Shown: positions 34,832 through 41,935 of the stretch, in pieces
Layout: every line of letters begins with the position of its first letter
Numbering within the stretch: position 1 is the first letter of the stretch
From: Kiritimatiellales bacterium
Lineage (GTDB): Bacteria; Verrucomicrobiota; Kiritimatiellia; Kiritimatiellales; Tichowtungiaceae
DNA length: 52,500 nucleotides
Assembly: GCA_041656295.1 (NCBI GenBank)
Contig: JBBADV010000004.1
Span: 1 to 52,500 of the forward strand
Reading direction: 5' to 3'
Translations under genes and position numbers: made by a program
Notes under the pieces: generated by a model
The model's database searches: none
What the model was told of the DNA's origin: nothing
What the model saw: the letters and a program-made list of their open reading frames with translations, nothing else

Positions 34832-34865
34832 AAGTGCGATAGACAATAAATCTTCACCGCCAGAT

Positions 34866-34912
34866 GTAGGTCGCATGACCCCAAGCGATGCCGGGCGAGG
34901 TCACTCGGCCCA
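34866..34912. repeat. Degenerate double-hairpin repeat
   Basis: GTAGGTCGCATGACC (stem GGTC/GACC) is followed by a spacer and GGGCGAGGTCACTCGGCCC, an imperfect palindrome ending in CAC. The GTAG-hairpin-hairpin-CAC order mirrors the repeat at 13823. It lies in the 250-bp gap between the phosphoesterase gene and the PEP-CTERM gene. Confidence 0.5.
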
Positions 34913-34936
34913 CAGCCAGCACCGAACAAATTAAAC

Positions 34937-34969
34937 AAAAAATGCGCGGAAAGAATTCCGCGCATTTTT
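34937..34969 (-). terminator. Rho-independent terminator after a PEP-CTERM gene
   Basis: A long stem AAATGCGCGGAA/TTCCGCGCATTT with an AGAA loop is flanked by A and T tracts, giving a T-run on the minus strand. It lies 21 bp after the stop of the PEP-CTERM gene at 34990 and separates it from the operator-driven run downstream. A near copy follows the second PEP-CTERM gene at 38874. Confidence 0.9.
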
Positions 34970-34989
34970 AATCAGATGTTTAATTCAAA

Positions 34990-35793
34990 TTACCAAATTT
35001 TCTTGCGCATCAAATACGCAAATAATCCGCCCAGTCCAAGAATTCCAACCGTCGCCGGTTCGGGAATAACAGAGGCCGTGACTGAAAATCCACCGCCATC
35101 AATTCTTAGATTAACCTGTCCATTCCGAGTTCCGTCAAAATAAAGTCCAACGCCTTGGACATTATCAAGCGTCAATCCAGTTGATGCAGTCGTTGCAATG
35201 TTGTAATTTGTTCCATCCGAAATGGTGAGTTCATGCCACGATGTGGTCGTCGGATCGAGCGAATAGGTCCCACCTGAAGTCATGCTATCTGCGGCGGAAG
35301 ACACATACCAATTGCCGTTTTCATTGATCGCAAACCGGGTGTCCCATAGAGCACCATTGGAAAGCGTAGCAAAAGTAACATCCAGGTGATCTCCGGCTCT
35401 AAAGCCGACTATGTCTGTGCCGCTCACATTTAAAAAATCACTTCTATCCCAATATATCATCCCCAATATACCAGCACCTGTCGTCGAAGGAACAGATGTT
35501 GAAATTTGCAACCCGCCATAAGTACTGCCGTACAGTCGAAAAATAACTGCAGATTCGGCGCTTCCTGTATCAATTATTGCCCCTCCGCGCAGAATTCCGT
35601 TTGTACCAGTGGTTGTTGAAAGCACCGCATTCGTAGAAAAATTCCATATACGGGCATTACCGATCTTCGTATCTTCAGTTGGCGCATTGACGGTACTCAA
35701 CCCTGTACGATCAAGGGTGATAATGTCCACAGAAGAAAACACATTAACCGCCATAATCAATGCCATACCTATTCCTACAATCGCCTTCTTCAC
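34990..35793 (-). CDS. PEP-CTERM WNFS-family secreted protein
   Basis: A 267-residue protein with signal peptide KKAIVGIGMALIMAVNVFS and a C-terminal sorting tail VIPEPATVGILGLGG, then LFAYLMRKK. PEP-CTERM tails are recognised by exosortases and direct proteins to the envelope or extracellular matrix. The body is a WNFS-family domain: RIWNFSTN, GTNGILRGGA, GMIYWDRSDFLNVSG, RFAINENGNWYVSS and DNVQGVGLYFDGTRNGQ. The minus-strand leader has AGGAGGTAGAG before the ATG and the palindrome TTTTACGTAAAA further upstream. Leader, tail and terminator all match those of the gene at 38927, showing duplication of a complete transcription unit. The function is unknown. Confidence 0.85.
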   Translation of the reverse strand: MKKAIVGIGMALIMAVNVFSSVDIITLDRTGLSTVNAPTEDTKIGNARIWNFSTNAVLSTTTGTNGILRGGAIIDTGSAESAVIFRLYGSTYGGLQISTSVPSTTGAGILGMIYWDRSDFLNVSGTDIVGFRAGDHLDVTFATLSNGALWDTRFAINENGNWYVSSAADSMTSGGTYSLDPTTTSWHELTISDGTNYNIATTASTGLTLDNVQGVGLYFDGTRNGQVNLRIDGGGFSVTASVIPEPATVGILGLGGLFAYLMRKKIW

Positions 35794-35891
35794 CTCTACC
35801 TCCTTATTGTTACTTGTGACTCCACCAAAACTGAACGGTTTTAAAATACGCCTTCAGCAAATTATGAAAATGTTAATTTATTAAGTTTAAA

Positions 35892-35903
35892 TTTTACGTA
35901 AAA
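35892..35903. promoter_or_regulatory. Palindromic operator site 2 (TTTTACGTAAAA)
   Basis: A perfect 12-bp palindrome 98 bp upstream of the PEP-CTERM gene at 34990. The flanking AAGTTTAAA on one side and a downstream TATTTTAAAA that could be a -10 element are shared with site 5. Confidence 0.68.
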
Positions 35904-35923
35904 ATAGCAATAAATATCGTCTA

Positions 35924-36482
35924 TTAATTGCCGGATAAAATTTCTGCTGTCGCGGAAAAACTGTTCAGCTTAAAATTAATTTGCCGGTTGGAACCGGAAC
36001 GTGTGCCGCACATATAAAATCCGACGGCTTCAACATCATTAAAGTCGACCGGCGAAATCATTGCGCTGCCGAAGGTCAGCCAGACCGCATATTTTGCATA
36101 CGGCAGACAGGTGTTTATGCCGGTTGTACGGCTTGCACGTGGACGGTAATCATGATTACCGGGCACAAACGCATAAGGCATATTCGCATCGTCAAGAATC
36201 TTAAAACTCGCCCGCGCATGTTCCCACTGCTCATCATAGTTATTATTGGTGATGTCGCCAAGATGCAGCACATATTTAATGTTCAGCAGATTTTTATTCG
36301 CCACAATCCACTGCGTCTGCGCCGTAAACACTTCCCAATATGACTTCGCATAATACTGGTGCGTCCGGCAGAATAATCAGCGGCCACTGTTCACTCGTAC
36401 CGGACACTTTCACTTTTCCGGCCAAAGAAAGTGCAACTGACATCGCCAGCATGCCTTTAAAACACTGTCGTCTCTTAAGCAT
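35924..36482 (-). pseudogene. Decayed phosphoesterase / WNFS-family fusion relic
   Basis: Reading from 36482, the frame begins like an exported phosphoesterase (MLKRRQCFKGMLAMSVALS then WPLIILPD). A +1 frameshift lies near 36357-36363, after PD where relatives have TQYY. The other frame continues QYYAKSYWEVFTAQTQWIV, LHLGDITN and VPGNHDYRPR up to WLTFGSAM, then jumps straight into the last 40 residues of a WNFS protein (PVDFNDVEAVGFYM). Compared with the intact gene pair at 39818-41664, the 3' two thirds of the phosphoesterase and the first 80% of the WNFS gene are missing. The join lies at GAAATCATT (36052-36060), where both intact genes have GAAACCATT. It still has an operator upstream. No phosphoesterase activity is expected. 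Confidence 0.85.
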
Positions 36483-36567
36483 AACGATGCTCCGTTTTTA
36501 AAATCGTAAACCATGATCAGAATACCTCCGCAGACGGGAGATAAAACGAGAAACTCCGCACCGGTTG

Positions 36568-36579
36568 TTTTACGTAAAA
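36568..36579. promoter_or_regulatory. Palindromic operator site 3 (TTTTACGTAAAA)
   Basis: A perfect 12-bp palindrome 86 bp upstream of the relic's first ATG. The adjoining AGATAAAACGAGAAA matches site 1, so this promoter was duplicated together with the gene and has outlived its product. Confidence 0.68.
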
Positions 36580-36621
36580 GCAACGAACTATGCCGGATTC
36601 ATCCAGCCGCCTTTTACGGTT

Positions 36622-37377
36622 TCATTGATGCATTATCACCAGCCGTAATGTACGTCCTGAACCAACGGTGGCATCGGCAATAAAATCATTAATCCGGACA
36701 GTGACCTGACCGTTTTTCCGCGCACCGTTTATATAAAGGCCGACCGCCAGAACATTATCAAATGTAATAGGTTCAGCTGTGACGCTGATGGTATAATTTC
36801 CATTCGTAGAAATGGCATGCCACGTCCCGGTTGCCGGAACAGAGGAAAAAACACCACTGCCGGTGGCAGTTATATTTTGATCTGAAACATACCAGGTTCC
36901 GCCCTGATTAATTACAAACCGTATATCCCAGGTTGTACCGCCGGATCTTGTCTCGAAGCTCGCCGAAAGAGAATCGGTGCCGGAAAATCCGACTAGTTGC
37001 GTATCGGCATTATTTAAAAAATCAGATTTATCCCAGAAAATGATTCCGGTTAAATCAGCATCTGTACCGGCGCCTCCAACCGATAACTGGATCGCATCAT
37101 TGTAATACCGGAACAGAACATTCGTTTCAACGGCTGTCCAGCTGTAATTCATGCCGCCGTAAACCGTGTTATTTGTCCCTTTTACATCGTCTTTGAGAAG
37201 TTCCTCTGTGGTCGAAAAATTCCACATCCGCGCGGTCGGGGTTGACACATCAGGATTTCTTGCCGAATTACCGACTGTATTCGGAGTTCCGGCCTCTTCA
37301 CTCCGGTCATAATCAACAACTGTCACTGCCGATATACTGACTGCCAGCGTAGAAACAAAACATATTAATTTATTCAT
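36622..37377 (-). CDS. Secreted WNFS-family protein
   Basis: A 251-residue protein with a short signal peptide (NKLICFVSTLAVSISA). It has the whole WNFS motif series: RMWNFST, GTNNTVYGGMNYSWT, GIIFWDKSDFLNNAD, RFVINQGGTWYVSD and DNVLAVGLYINGARKNGQ. The C-terminus ends GSGRTLRLVIMHQ where two relatives have a PEP-CTERM tail, so the sorting signal may have been lost by a small deletion or frameshift; no tail is visible in the following bases. It stands as its own unit with operator site 4 upstream. It precedes the decayed relic on the same strand with a 139-bp gap and no clear terminator. Confidence 0.78.
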   Translation of the reverse strand: MNKLICFVSTLAVSISAVTVVDYDRSEEAGTPNTVGNSARNPDVSTPTARMWNFSTTEELLKDDVKGTNNTVYGGMNYSWTAVETNVLFRYYNDAIQLSVGGAGTDADLTGIIFWDKSDFLNNADTQLVGFSGTDSLSASFETRSGGTTWDIRFVINQGGTWYVSDQNITATGSGVFSSVPATGTWHAISTNGNYTISVTAEPITFDNVLAVGLYINGARKNGQVTVRINDFIADATVGSGRTLRLVIMHQ

Positions 37378-37468
37378 AATTCCACTGTATTTTCATTATT
37401 GAATGCCAATTATATTGCATAAAAGAGATATATTTGATAGAAAAAGTTCAAAGGGCACCGAATAGTTA

Positions 37469-37480
37469 TTTTACGTAAAA
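37469..37480. promoter_or_regulatory. Palindromic operator site 4 (TTTTACGTAAAA)
   Basis: A perfect 12-bp palindrome 92 bp upstream of the WNFS gene at 36622 and 25 bp after the stop of the phosphoesterase gene at 37506. Confidence 0.68.
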
Positions 37481-37505
37481 ACCAAATATATACGCACTGT
37501 TTTTG

Positions 37506-38843
37506 CTATGGAATATCATAGTCAAACAATTCAACGACTGTTCCGGTTTTAAAATTTTCAACAGAACCGTCCGGAAAAATTTCGCACCGGTCAAAAACTT
37601 CTCCGTTTTCATATTTCATTTCAAGCTGCAGCCGGTCATTCAGTACCAAGACCTGCACGCCGGATGTATCAAGGTCACCGCCGGGCCCGTCCACCGTCAC
37701 CACCGGAAACACATACGGCTCACCGCTGTACAGTTTTTTCTGCGGTGCAGACAAAGCATACACACGGTTGGTTTGCGGAACAGAACGTGTATAAAAATGC
37801 GTATGGCCGCTGATCCACAGATGAATACGGTTTTCCGGATTGCGTCCGGTTAACGCGCCGTCGGCCAAGCGGCCCGTCACTTCTGTAATATATTTTCCGG
37901 GATGCGAATACGGCGCCGCATGCGCCAGCACAATCCGGAACTTCGCCTGCCGGAATTCAGGCATTTCAACCACACCGTCCAGCCACTCCTTCTGTTCCTG
38001 GATAAACTCTTTTTCCACTGCATTAATGCCGCTGAAATGATGCGTCAGCGCATGCGCGGCGCGGTCTTCGCCGGTATCAAGCACAATATAAAACACATCG
38101 CCGCACCGGAAACTGAAATAGGTGCTGCCGTTCAGCGCTGGAAAATAAGAACACCACCGGCTCGCTTCCATACCGCGCCATTCATGATTTCCGCGTACAA
38201 ACAGAAACGGCCGGCTGCAGCCGCCGAGCGCCGTCGTCTTATCAACAATCCCGGCGAGTATATCCTGCTCAATATTATCCACATGATAATACAGATCGCC
38301 GAGCAGCACCGTAAAACGGGCATCTTTCATGCCGCCGTCATAATAATTCTGTAAAATCGAATGGCGGCGCAGCGTGGAAAACTGCAGATCGGCGGTAACA
38401 AAAAACGAATACGGTTCCGCATCCGGTGAAAACGAGTGAAACGTAAACGCACCGTTTTCTATGATTGTAAGCTGCGGTTTGCGGGATCTTTCATCCTCCC
38501 AGTATTCGCGGTCCGTCAACCGCTTTTCAGACGGATTCAACAGTACAATCCGGTATTCATATTCCGCACCGGATTGTAAGCCGGTCAATCGGACTGGATG
38601 ATAACTCACTGTATCGAGCAGCTGTCCCGCCACGGCATCCCACGCGCACATCCATTCATCAGCGGAATTTTTCAACCGGTATTCAACACCGGCACCTGTA
38701 TTACAATCCGTGGTAAAACCGATTGTCATCGCACCGGTATCCGGATAGGTCAGCCACGGACCATGCGTAAGACGCGGACTCGCGTTGGAAATTAATCCGG
38801 CACATAACCAGAATAACCAGACATTGGATTTAATTGTAAACAT
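37506..38843 (-). CDS. Secreted purple-acid-phosphatase-like metallophosphoesterase
   Basis: A 445-residue secreted enzyme. After a signal peptide (NVWLFWLCAGLISNAS) comes a fibronectin-like domain typical of purple acid phosphatases (LTHGPWLTYPDTGAMTIGF, LTGLQSGAEYEYRI), then the catalytic domain with VTADLQF, LLGDLYYH, VRGNHEW, LAHAAPY and SGHTHFY. The first motif has Gln instead of His. ATG 38843 is taken because AAGGAG lies 5 bases upstream; GTG 38849 would overlap the ribosome site. There is no palindromic operator between this gene and the terminator at 38874, so it either has its own unrecognised promoter or depends on read-through, unlike its neighbours. Confidence 0.88.
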   Translation of the reverse strand: MFTIKSNVWLFWLCAGLISNASPRLTHGPWLTYPDTGAMTIGFTTDCNTGAGVEYRLKNSADEWMCAWDAVAGQLLDTVSYHPVRLTGLQSGAEYEYRIVLLNPSEKRLTDREYWEDERSRKPQLTIIENGAFTFHSFSPDAEPYSFFVTADLQFSTLRRHSILQNYYDGGMKDARFTVLLGDLYYHVDNIEQDILAGIVDKTTALGGCSRPFLFVRGNHEWRGMEASRWCSYFPALNGSTYFSFRCGDVFYIVLDTGEDRAAHALTHHFSGINAVEKEFIQEQKEWLDGVVEMPEFRQAKFRIVLAHAAPYSHPGKYITEVTGRLADGALTGRNPENRIHLWISGHTHFYTRSVPQTNRVYALSAPQKKLYSGEPYVFPVVTVDGPGGDLDTSGVQVLVLNDRLQLEMKYENGEVFDRCEIFPDGSVENFKTGTVVELFDYDIP

Positions 38844-38873
38844 AGCCACTCCTTCACATGCCGCCTGTCAGAC

Positions 38874-38906
38874 AAAAAATGCGCGGAAAAATTTCCGCGC
38901 ATTTTT
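38874..38906 (-). terminator. Rho-independent terminator, copy of the one at 34937
   Basis: AAAAATGCGCGGAAA pairs with TTTCCGCGCATTTTT around a short A-rich loop. It lies 21 bp after the stop of the PEP-CTERM gene at 38927. Sequence and spacing nearly repeat the terminator at 34937, including the following AATCAG-GTGTTTAATTCA words. Confidence 0.9.
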
Positions 38907-38926
38907 AATCAGGTGTTTAATTCAGT

Positions 38927-39676
38927 TTACCGCACAATTTTTTTCTTGCGCATGAAATATGCAATCAGTCCGCCCAGTCCAAGAATTCCAACCGTCGCCG
39001 GTTCGGGAACAGCCGTAAATTTAAATTCTGTAACTTTAACATTCATATCTGCTGCAACACGATATCCGTCAATGTAAAGGCCAACAGCCTGTATGTCATC
39101 AAACACAACGGCGTCTTGGGAATTCGCATCAAAAAAATAATCAGTTGTACTAATTACGCGCCACGCAGTATCCAGCGGATCAACCGTTATCGTAGTACTA
39201 GCAGAGGCGTTGTCTTTTATTGTGTCCGACACATACCATATTCCACCTTGATTTATAATAAATCGATAATCAATTGTTGTCTGACCCCCGCCAGATGCCG
39301 AAACAGCAGCAGATAATAAGGAGTCGCCAACATTAGCCACACTTACGTTACTGCTTGGCTCCCAACAAAGCATACCAGTCATAGCATTAGTGGAGTTTAT
39401 ATCCTGGCAGTAGATTCGTAATAACATCTGAGATGCCTGAACTTGCAATGCCGGACTAAAATCAGAAGCCGACGACCAGGAATATTTAAATCCGCCGTAA
39501 ATTTGATTATTAGCAAACAAAGCATTCTCTGAAAAATTCCAAACCTTACTGCCAGTTCCAACATACTCATCCTCTGTCCGGCCTGCACCGCTGGTCGGCG
39601 TCCAATCAATTAACACCGCAGAAAAACTGAGTGCCGCCATGAATAATACAACTATCCCTGTTGTCAACTTCTTCAT
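38927..39676 (-). CDS. PEP-CTERM WNFS-family secreted protein
   Basis: A 249-residue protein with signal peptide KKLTTGIVVLFMAALSFSA and tail AVPEPATVGILGLGG, then LIAYFMRKKK. The WNFS body is more diverged than in other copies: KVWNFSEN, IYGGFKYSWS, GMLCWEPSS in place of the WxKxDFL motif, RFIINQGGIWYVSD, and DDIQAVGLYIDGYR. The PEP-CTERM tail implies exosortase processing at the cell surface. AGGAGGTAGAG precedes the ATG. The promoter region, ribosome site, tail and terminator match the unit at 34990 more closely than the body does, as expected if the flanks are under selection for shared control and sorting. Confidence 0.85.
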   Translation of the reverse strand: MKKLTTGIVVLFMAALSFSAVLIDWTPTSGAGRTEDEYVGTGSKVWNFSENALFANNQIYGGFKYSWSSASDFSPALQVQASQMLLRIYCQDINSTNAMTGMLCWEPSSNVSVANVGDSLLSAAVSASGGGQTTIDYRFIINQGGIWYVSDTIKDNASASTTITVDPLDTAWRVISTTDYFFDANSQDAVVFDDIQAVGLYIDGYRVAADMNVKVTEFKFTAVPEPATVGILGLGGLIAYFMRKKKIVR

Positions 39677-39788
39677 CTCTACCTCCTTGTTGTTTATTTA
39701 TGTGTACTTGTTATGATTCATCTAACATGAACGAATTTTATAATACACCGCCGATCGATCAAAAAAATGTTAAATTATCAAGTTTAAA

Positions 39789-39800
39789 TTTTACGTAAAA
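39789..39800. promoter_or_regulatory. Palindromic operator site 5 (TTTTACGTAAAA)
   Basis: A perfect 12-bp palindrome 112 bp upstream of the PEP-CTERM gene at 38927. Its flank AAGTTTAAA and a downstream TATTATAAAA are shared with site 2. Confidence 0.68.
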
Positions 39801-39817
39801 ACATCTGCAAACCTCAA

Positions 39818-40600
39818 CTATTCCATATCGGATAAAATTTCCGCTGTCGCGGTAAAACTGTTCAGCTTAAAATTAATTTGCTGGTTGGAACCTGAACCGG
39901 AACGCGCGCCGCGCATATAAAATCCGACGGCTTCAACATCATTAAAGTCGACCAGAGAAACCATTTCGCCCAGCAAATAATTTTCCGGCGTAAGCACTGT
40001 CCATGATGCTGTTGCCGGATGAATAACGAATGCACCGTCTGGCGCTGAAACGCAGTTCGGCCAGGAGACATAAAATACACCGCCCTGTTTAACTACATAG
40101 CGAACATCCCAGTTTACAACGGTTGATCCGCCAGTAAATGCCATACTCAGCGTACTGTTCGTGCTGAACCGCGCAGCACTGGAGTTCGCGCCGCTCAGGA
40201 AATCCTGTTTCGCCCAAAGAATGATACCAGTCACCATATTCGTATTTTCATTACCTTCTCCAAAACGCGGGTCGACCATCAAATTAAAATATCCGGGGGT
40301 ATCAGCACTGGCTTTATAAAACCGGAGAGATGGAATATACGTATTGGTCGCGCCAAAAGTCCACGTGCTAGTAACTCCGCCGTAAATCGTCGAATTGGTT
40401 CCGCGCTGCAAAGTATCCGTGAGCAGCGCATGCTCTTCTGAAAACACCCACATACAGCTGTAGCCGCTGTTTGTATTCGCCGCGCCGGAAGCATTCACGG
40501 TTGTTGTAATATCCTGCCAGCTGAACTGTACAATTGCCTCTTCAGAAAAACCGGCGGCAGCGCACAACAGACAAATTGTGATCAAAACCATGTGTTTCAT
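39818..40600 (-). CDS. Secreted WNFS-family protein
   Basis: A 260-residue protein with signal peptide MVLITICLLCAAAGFS. Motifs are CMWVFSEE, GTNSTIYGGVTSTWT, GIILWAKQDFLSGAN, RYVVKQGGVFYVSW and NDVEAVGFYMRGARSGSG. It has no PEP-CTERM tail and ends ATAEILSDME. Its ATG overlaps the stop of the phosphoesterase gene by four bases, so the two are translated together. This is the clearest sign that WNFS proteins and these phosphoesterases act as a pair. Its last 40 residues match the relic at 35924 almost exactly. Confidence 0.82.
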   Translation of the reverse strand: MKHMVLITICLLCAAAGFSEEAIVQFSWQDITTTVNASGAANTNSGYSCMWVFSEEHALLTDTLQRGTNSTIYGGVTSTWTFGATNTYIPSLRFYKASADTPGYFNLMVDPRFGEGNENTNMVTGIILWAKQDFLSGANSSAARFSTNSTLSMAFTGGSTVVNWDVRYVVKQGGVFYVSWPNCVSAPDGAFVIHPATASWTVLTPENYLLGEMVSLVDFNDVEAVGFYMRGARSGSGSNQQINFKLNSFTATAEILSDME

Positions 40601-41664
40601 ACTAATCCACTGAGTTGGAAACTGAACTGCGAACCGAGTCCGACTGCAAAATAATCACGGTACGGCGAATAATCGCGAACCTGCACCGTTTTCCCATCTG
40701 CGAGAAACCGGAGAATGCGCAGTGAACCGTCGTCATAAATTGTGCCATTTCCGGCAGCGAATCCGGTGCGCGGCATCGGGCGCGTTCCGCGCTGATAATT
40801 CACCAGCATCTGGTGCACCATATTTCCGGCGTCACCGGCGCTTTGTAAAAATCCAAGACCACTGCCCATCACGTGTCCGTTAATCGCCATTTGCACCTGC
40901 GGATGTTTTTTCAGCAGCTTCTGCCAGAGTTCCTCACCGTCGTTGGCATCCGCTTTAACAGCAGAATAGCTGTGCGGATTCCATTGCTGCGCTTCGCCTT
41001 TACTGGTCCAGTCGTAGCGCGTACTGTCATAATAAAGATAGGCGTGCGTGAACATGATGGTGTTGCAGTCGGAATGTTCTGAAAGAACAGTATCCGCCCA
41101 CTCCACCGTTTCATTGCGCGGTCCCCACTCTAATGCCAGCAGCAGCCATTTTTTTCCGGCAGCTTCAAAAATGTGATATGTATTTTCCATTTCACCGGAA
41201 ACCATTGCACCGCCGAACGTCGGCCATGCAGAATATTTCGCATACGGAAAATAGGTGTTCATCAACGTTGACCGTCCGCCGCCGGAATAATCATGATTCC
41301 CTGACACGATCGCATAAGGAATATGTCCGTCCAGAATCGAAAATCCGGCTTGCGCATTCTGCCATTCGTCCTCATGATTATGGTTAGTAATATCACCGAG
41401 CTGAATGACATATTTAATATTCAGCGCATCTTTATTTGCCACAATCCAGCGCGCCTGACTGTTAAATACCTCTGTATAACCGGAACTTACCGGATCGTAA
41501 ACATCTGTATAATACTGAATGTCCGGCAGCACGATCAGTGTCCAGTCATTCCGCGCCGCTTCCAGCGCAAAAGAAAATGCGTCCAATTTTCCGGCGCACA
41601 TCAGTGCCGATGCCGCAACAGTGTTTCCTAAAAAGTTGCGACGGCTTATATGATGTATGCTCAT
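40597..41664 (-). CDS. Tat-exported calcineurin-like phosphoesterase
   Basis: A 355-residue paralogue of the phosphoesterase at 33717. The N-terminus MSIHHISRRNFLGNTVAASA is a clear twin-arginine signal. Metal-site motifs are VLPDIQYY, IQLGDITNHN, VSGNHDYS, FTHAYLY and INGHVM; the rest follows the paralogue closely (LALEWGPRNE, PHSY, DDGSLRILRF). Two starts are possible, 41664 and 41685; neither has a strong ribosome site, and 41664 gives the shorter, signal-like N-terminus. It overlaps the following WNFS gene by four bases. The substrate is unknown. Confidence 0.88.
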   Translation of the reverse strand: MSIHHISRRNFLGNTVAASALMCAGKLDAFSFALEAARNDWTLIVLPDIQYYTDVYDPVSSGYTEVFNSQARWIVANKDALNIKYVIQLGDITNHNHEDEWQNAQAGFSILDGHIPYAIVSGNHDYSGGGRSTLMNTYFPYAKYSAWPTFGGAMVSGEMENTYHIFEAAGKKWLLLALEWGPRNETVEWADTVLSEHSDCNTIMFTHAYLYYDSTRYDWTSKGEAQQWNPHSYSAVKADANDGEELWQKLLKKHPQVQMAINGHVMGSGLGFLQSAGDAGNMVHQMLVNYQRGTRPMPRTGFAAGNGTIYDDGSLRILRFLADGKTVQVRDYSPYRDYFAVGLGSQFSFQLSGLV

Positions 41665-41747
41665 TTGTCGTTCTTGATTTGTCATACTGATTGCATATAT
41701 GATTCCACCTTGAAAAATTAACAAATATAAATCAAGTCATCATCAGG

Positions 41748-41757
41748 TTTACGTAAA
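41748..41757. promoter_or_regulatory. Palindromic operator site 6 (TTTACGTAAA)
   Basis: A 10-bp core palindrome with one outer mismatch, about 84 bp upstream of the phosphoesterase gene at 40597. The adjoining AATAGCAACAAAA resembles the flank of sites 2 and 3. The remaining 180 bp up to the Gfo/Idh gene hold nothing that I recognise. Confidence 0.6.
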
Positions 41758-41935
41758 AATAGCAACAAAATTGCGCTCAAGCATCAAAGCTGAACGTTCG
41801 TCCAAGCAACAGAATCCAATCATTTACATTGTTGCTGGCATTTAGCACCTGTATAATGCGACGCCGAAACCCGGTATATCCGTGACCTATATAATTATTA
41901 TTCAGCCTCTCAGCGCAGTTCCTCTAAACATTACA

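Noticed and set aside
34840..34990. Short minus-strand frame of 69 codons upstream of the phosphoesterase gene
   Set aside because: It runs through the terminator hairpin and a palindromic repeat, so it is not a gene.
32253..41760. CRISPR array suggested by repeated short sequences
   Set aside because: The palindromes are single sites upstream of different genes, kilobases apart, with no regular spacers.
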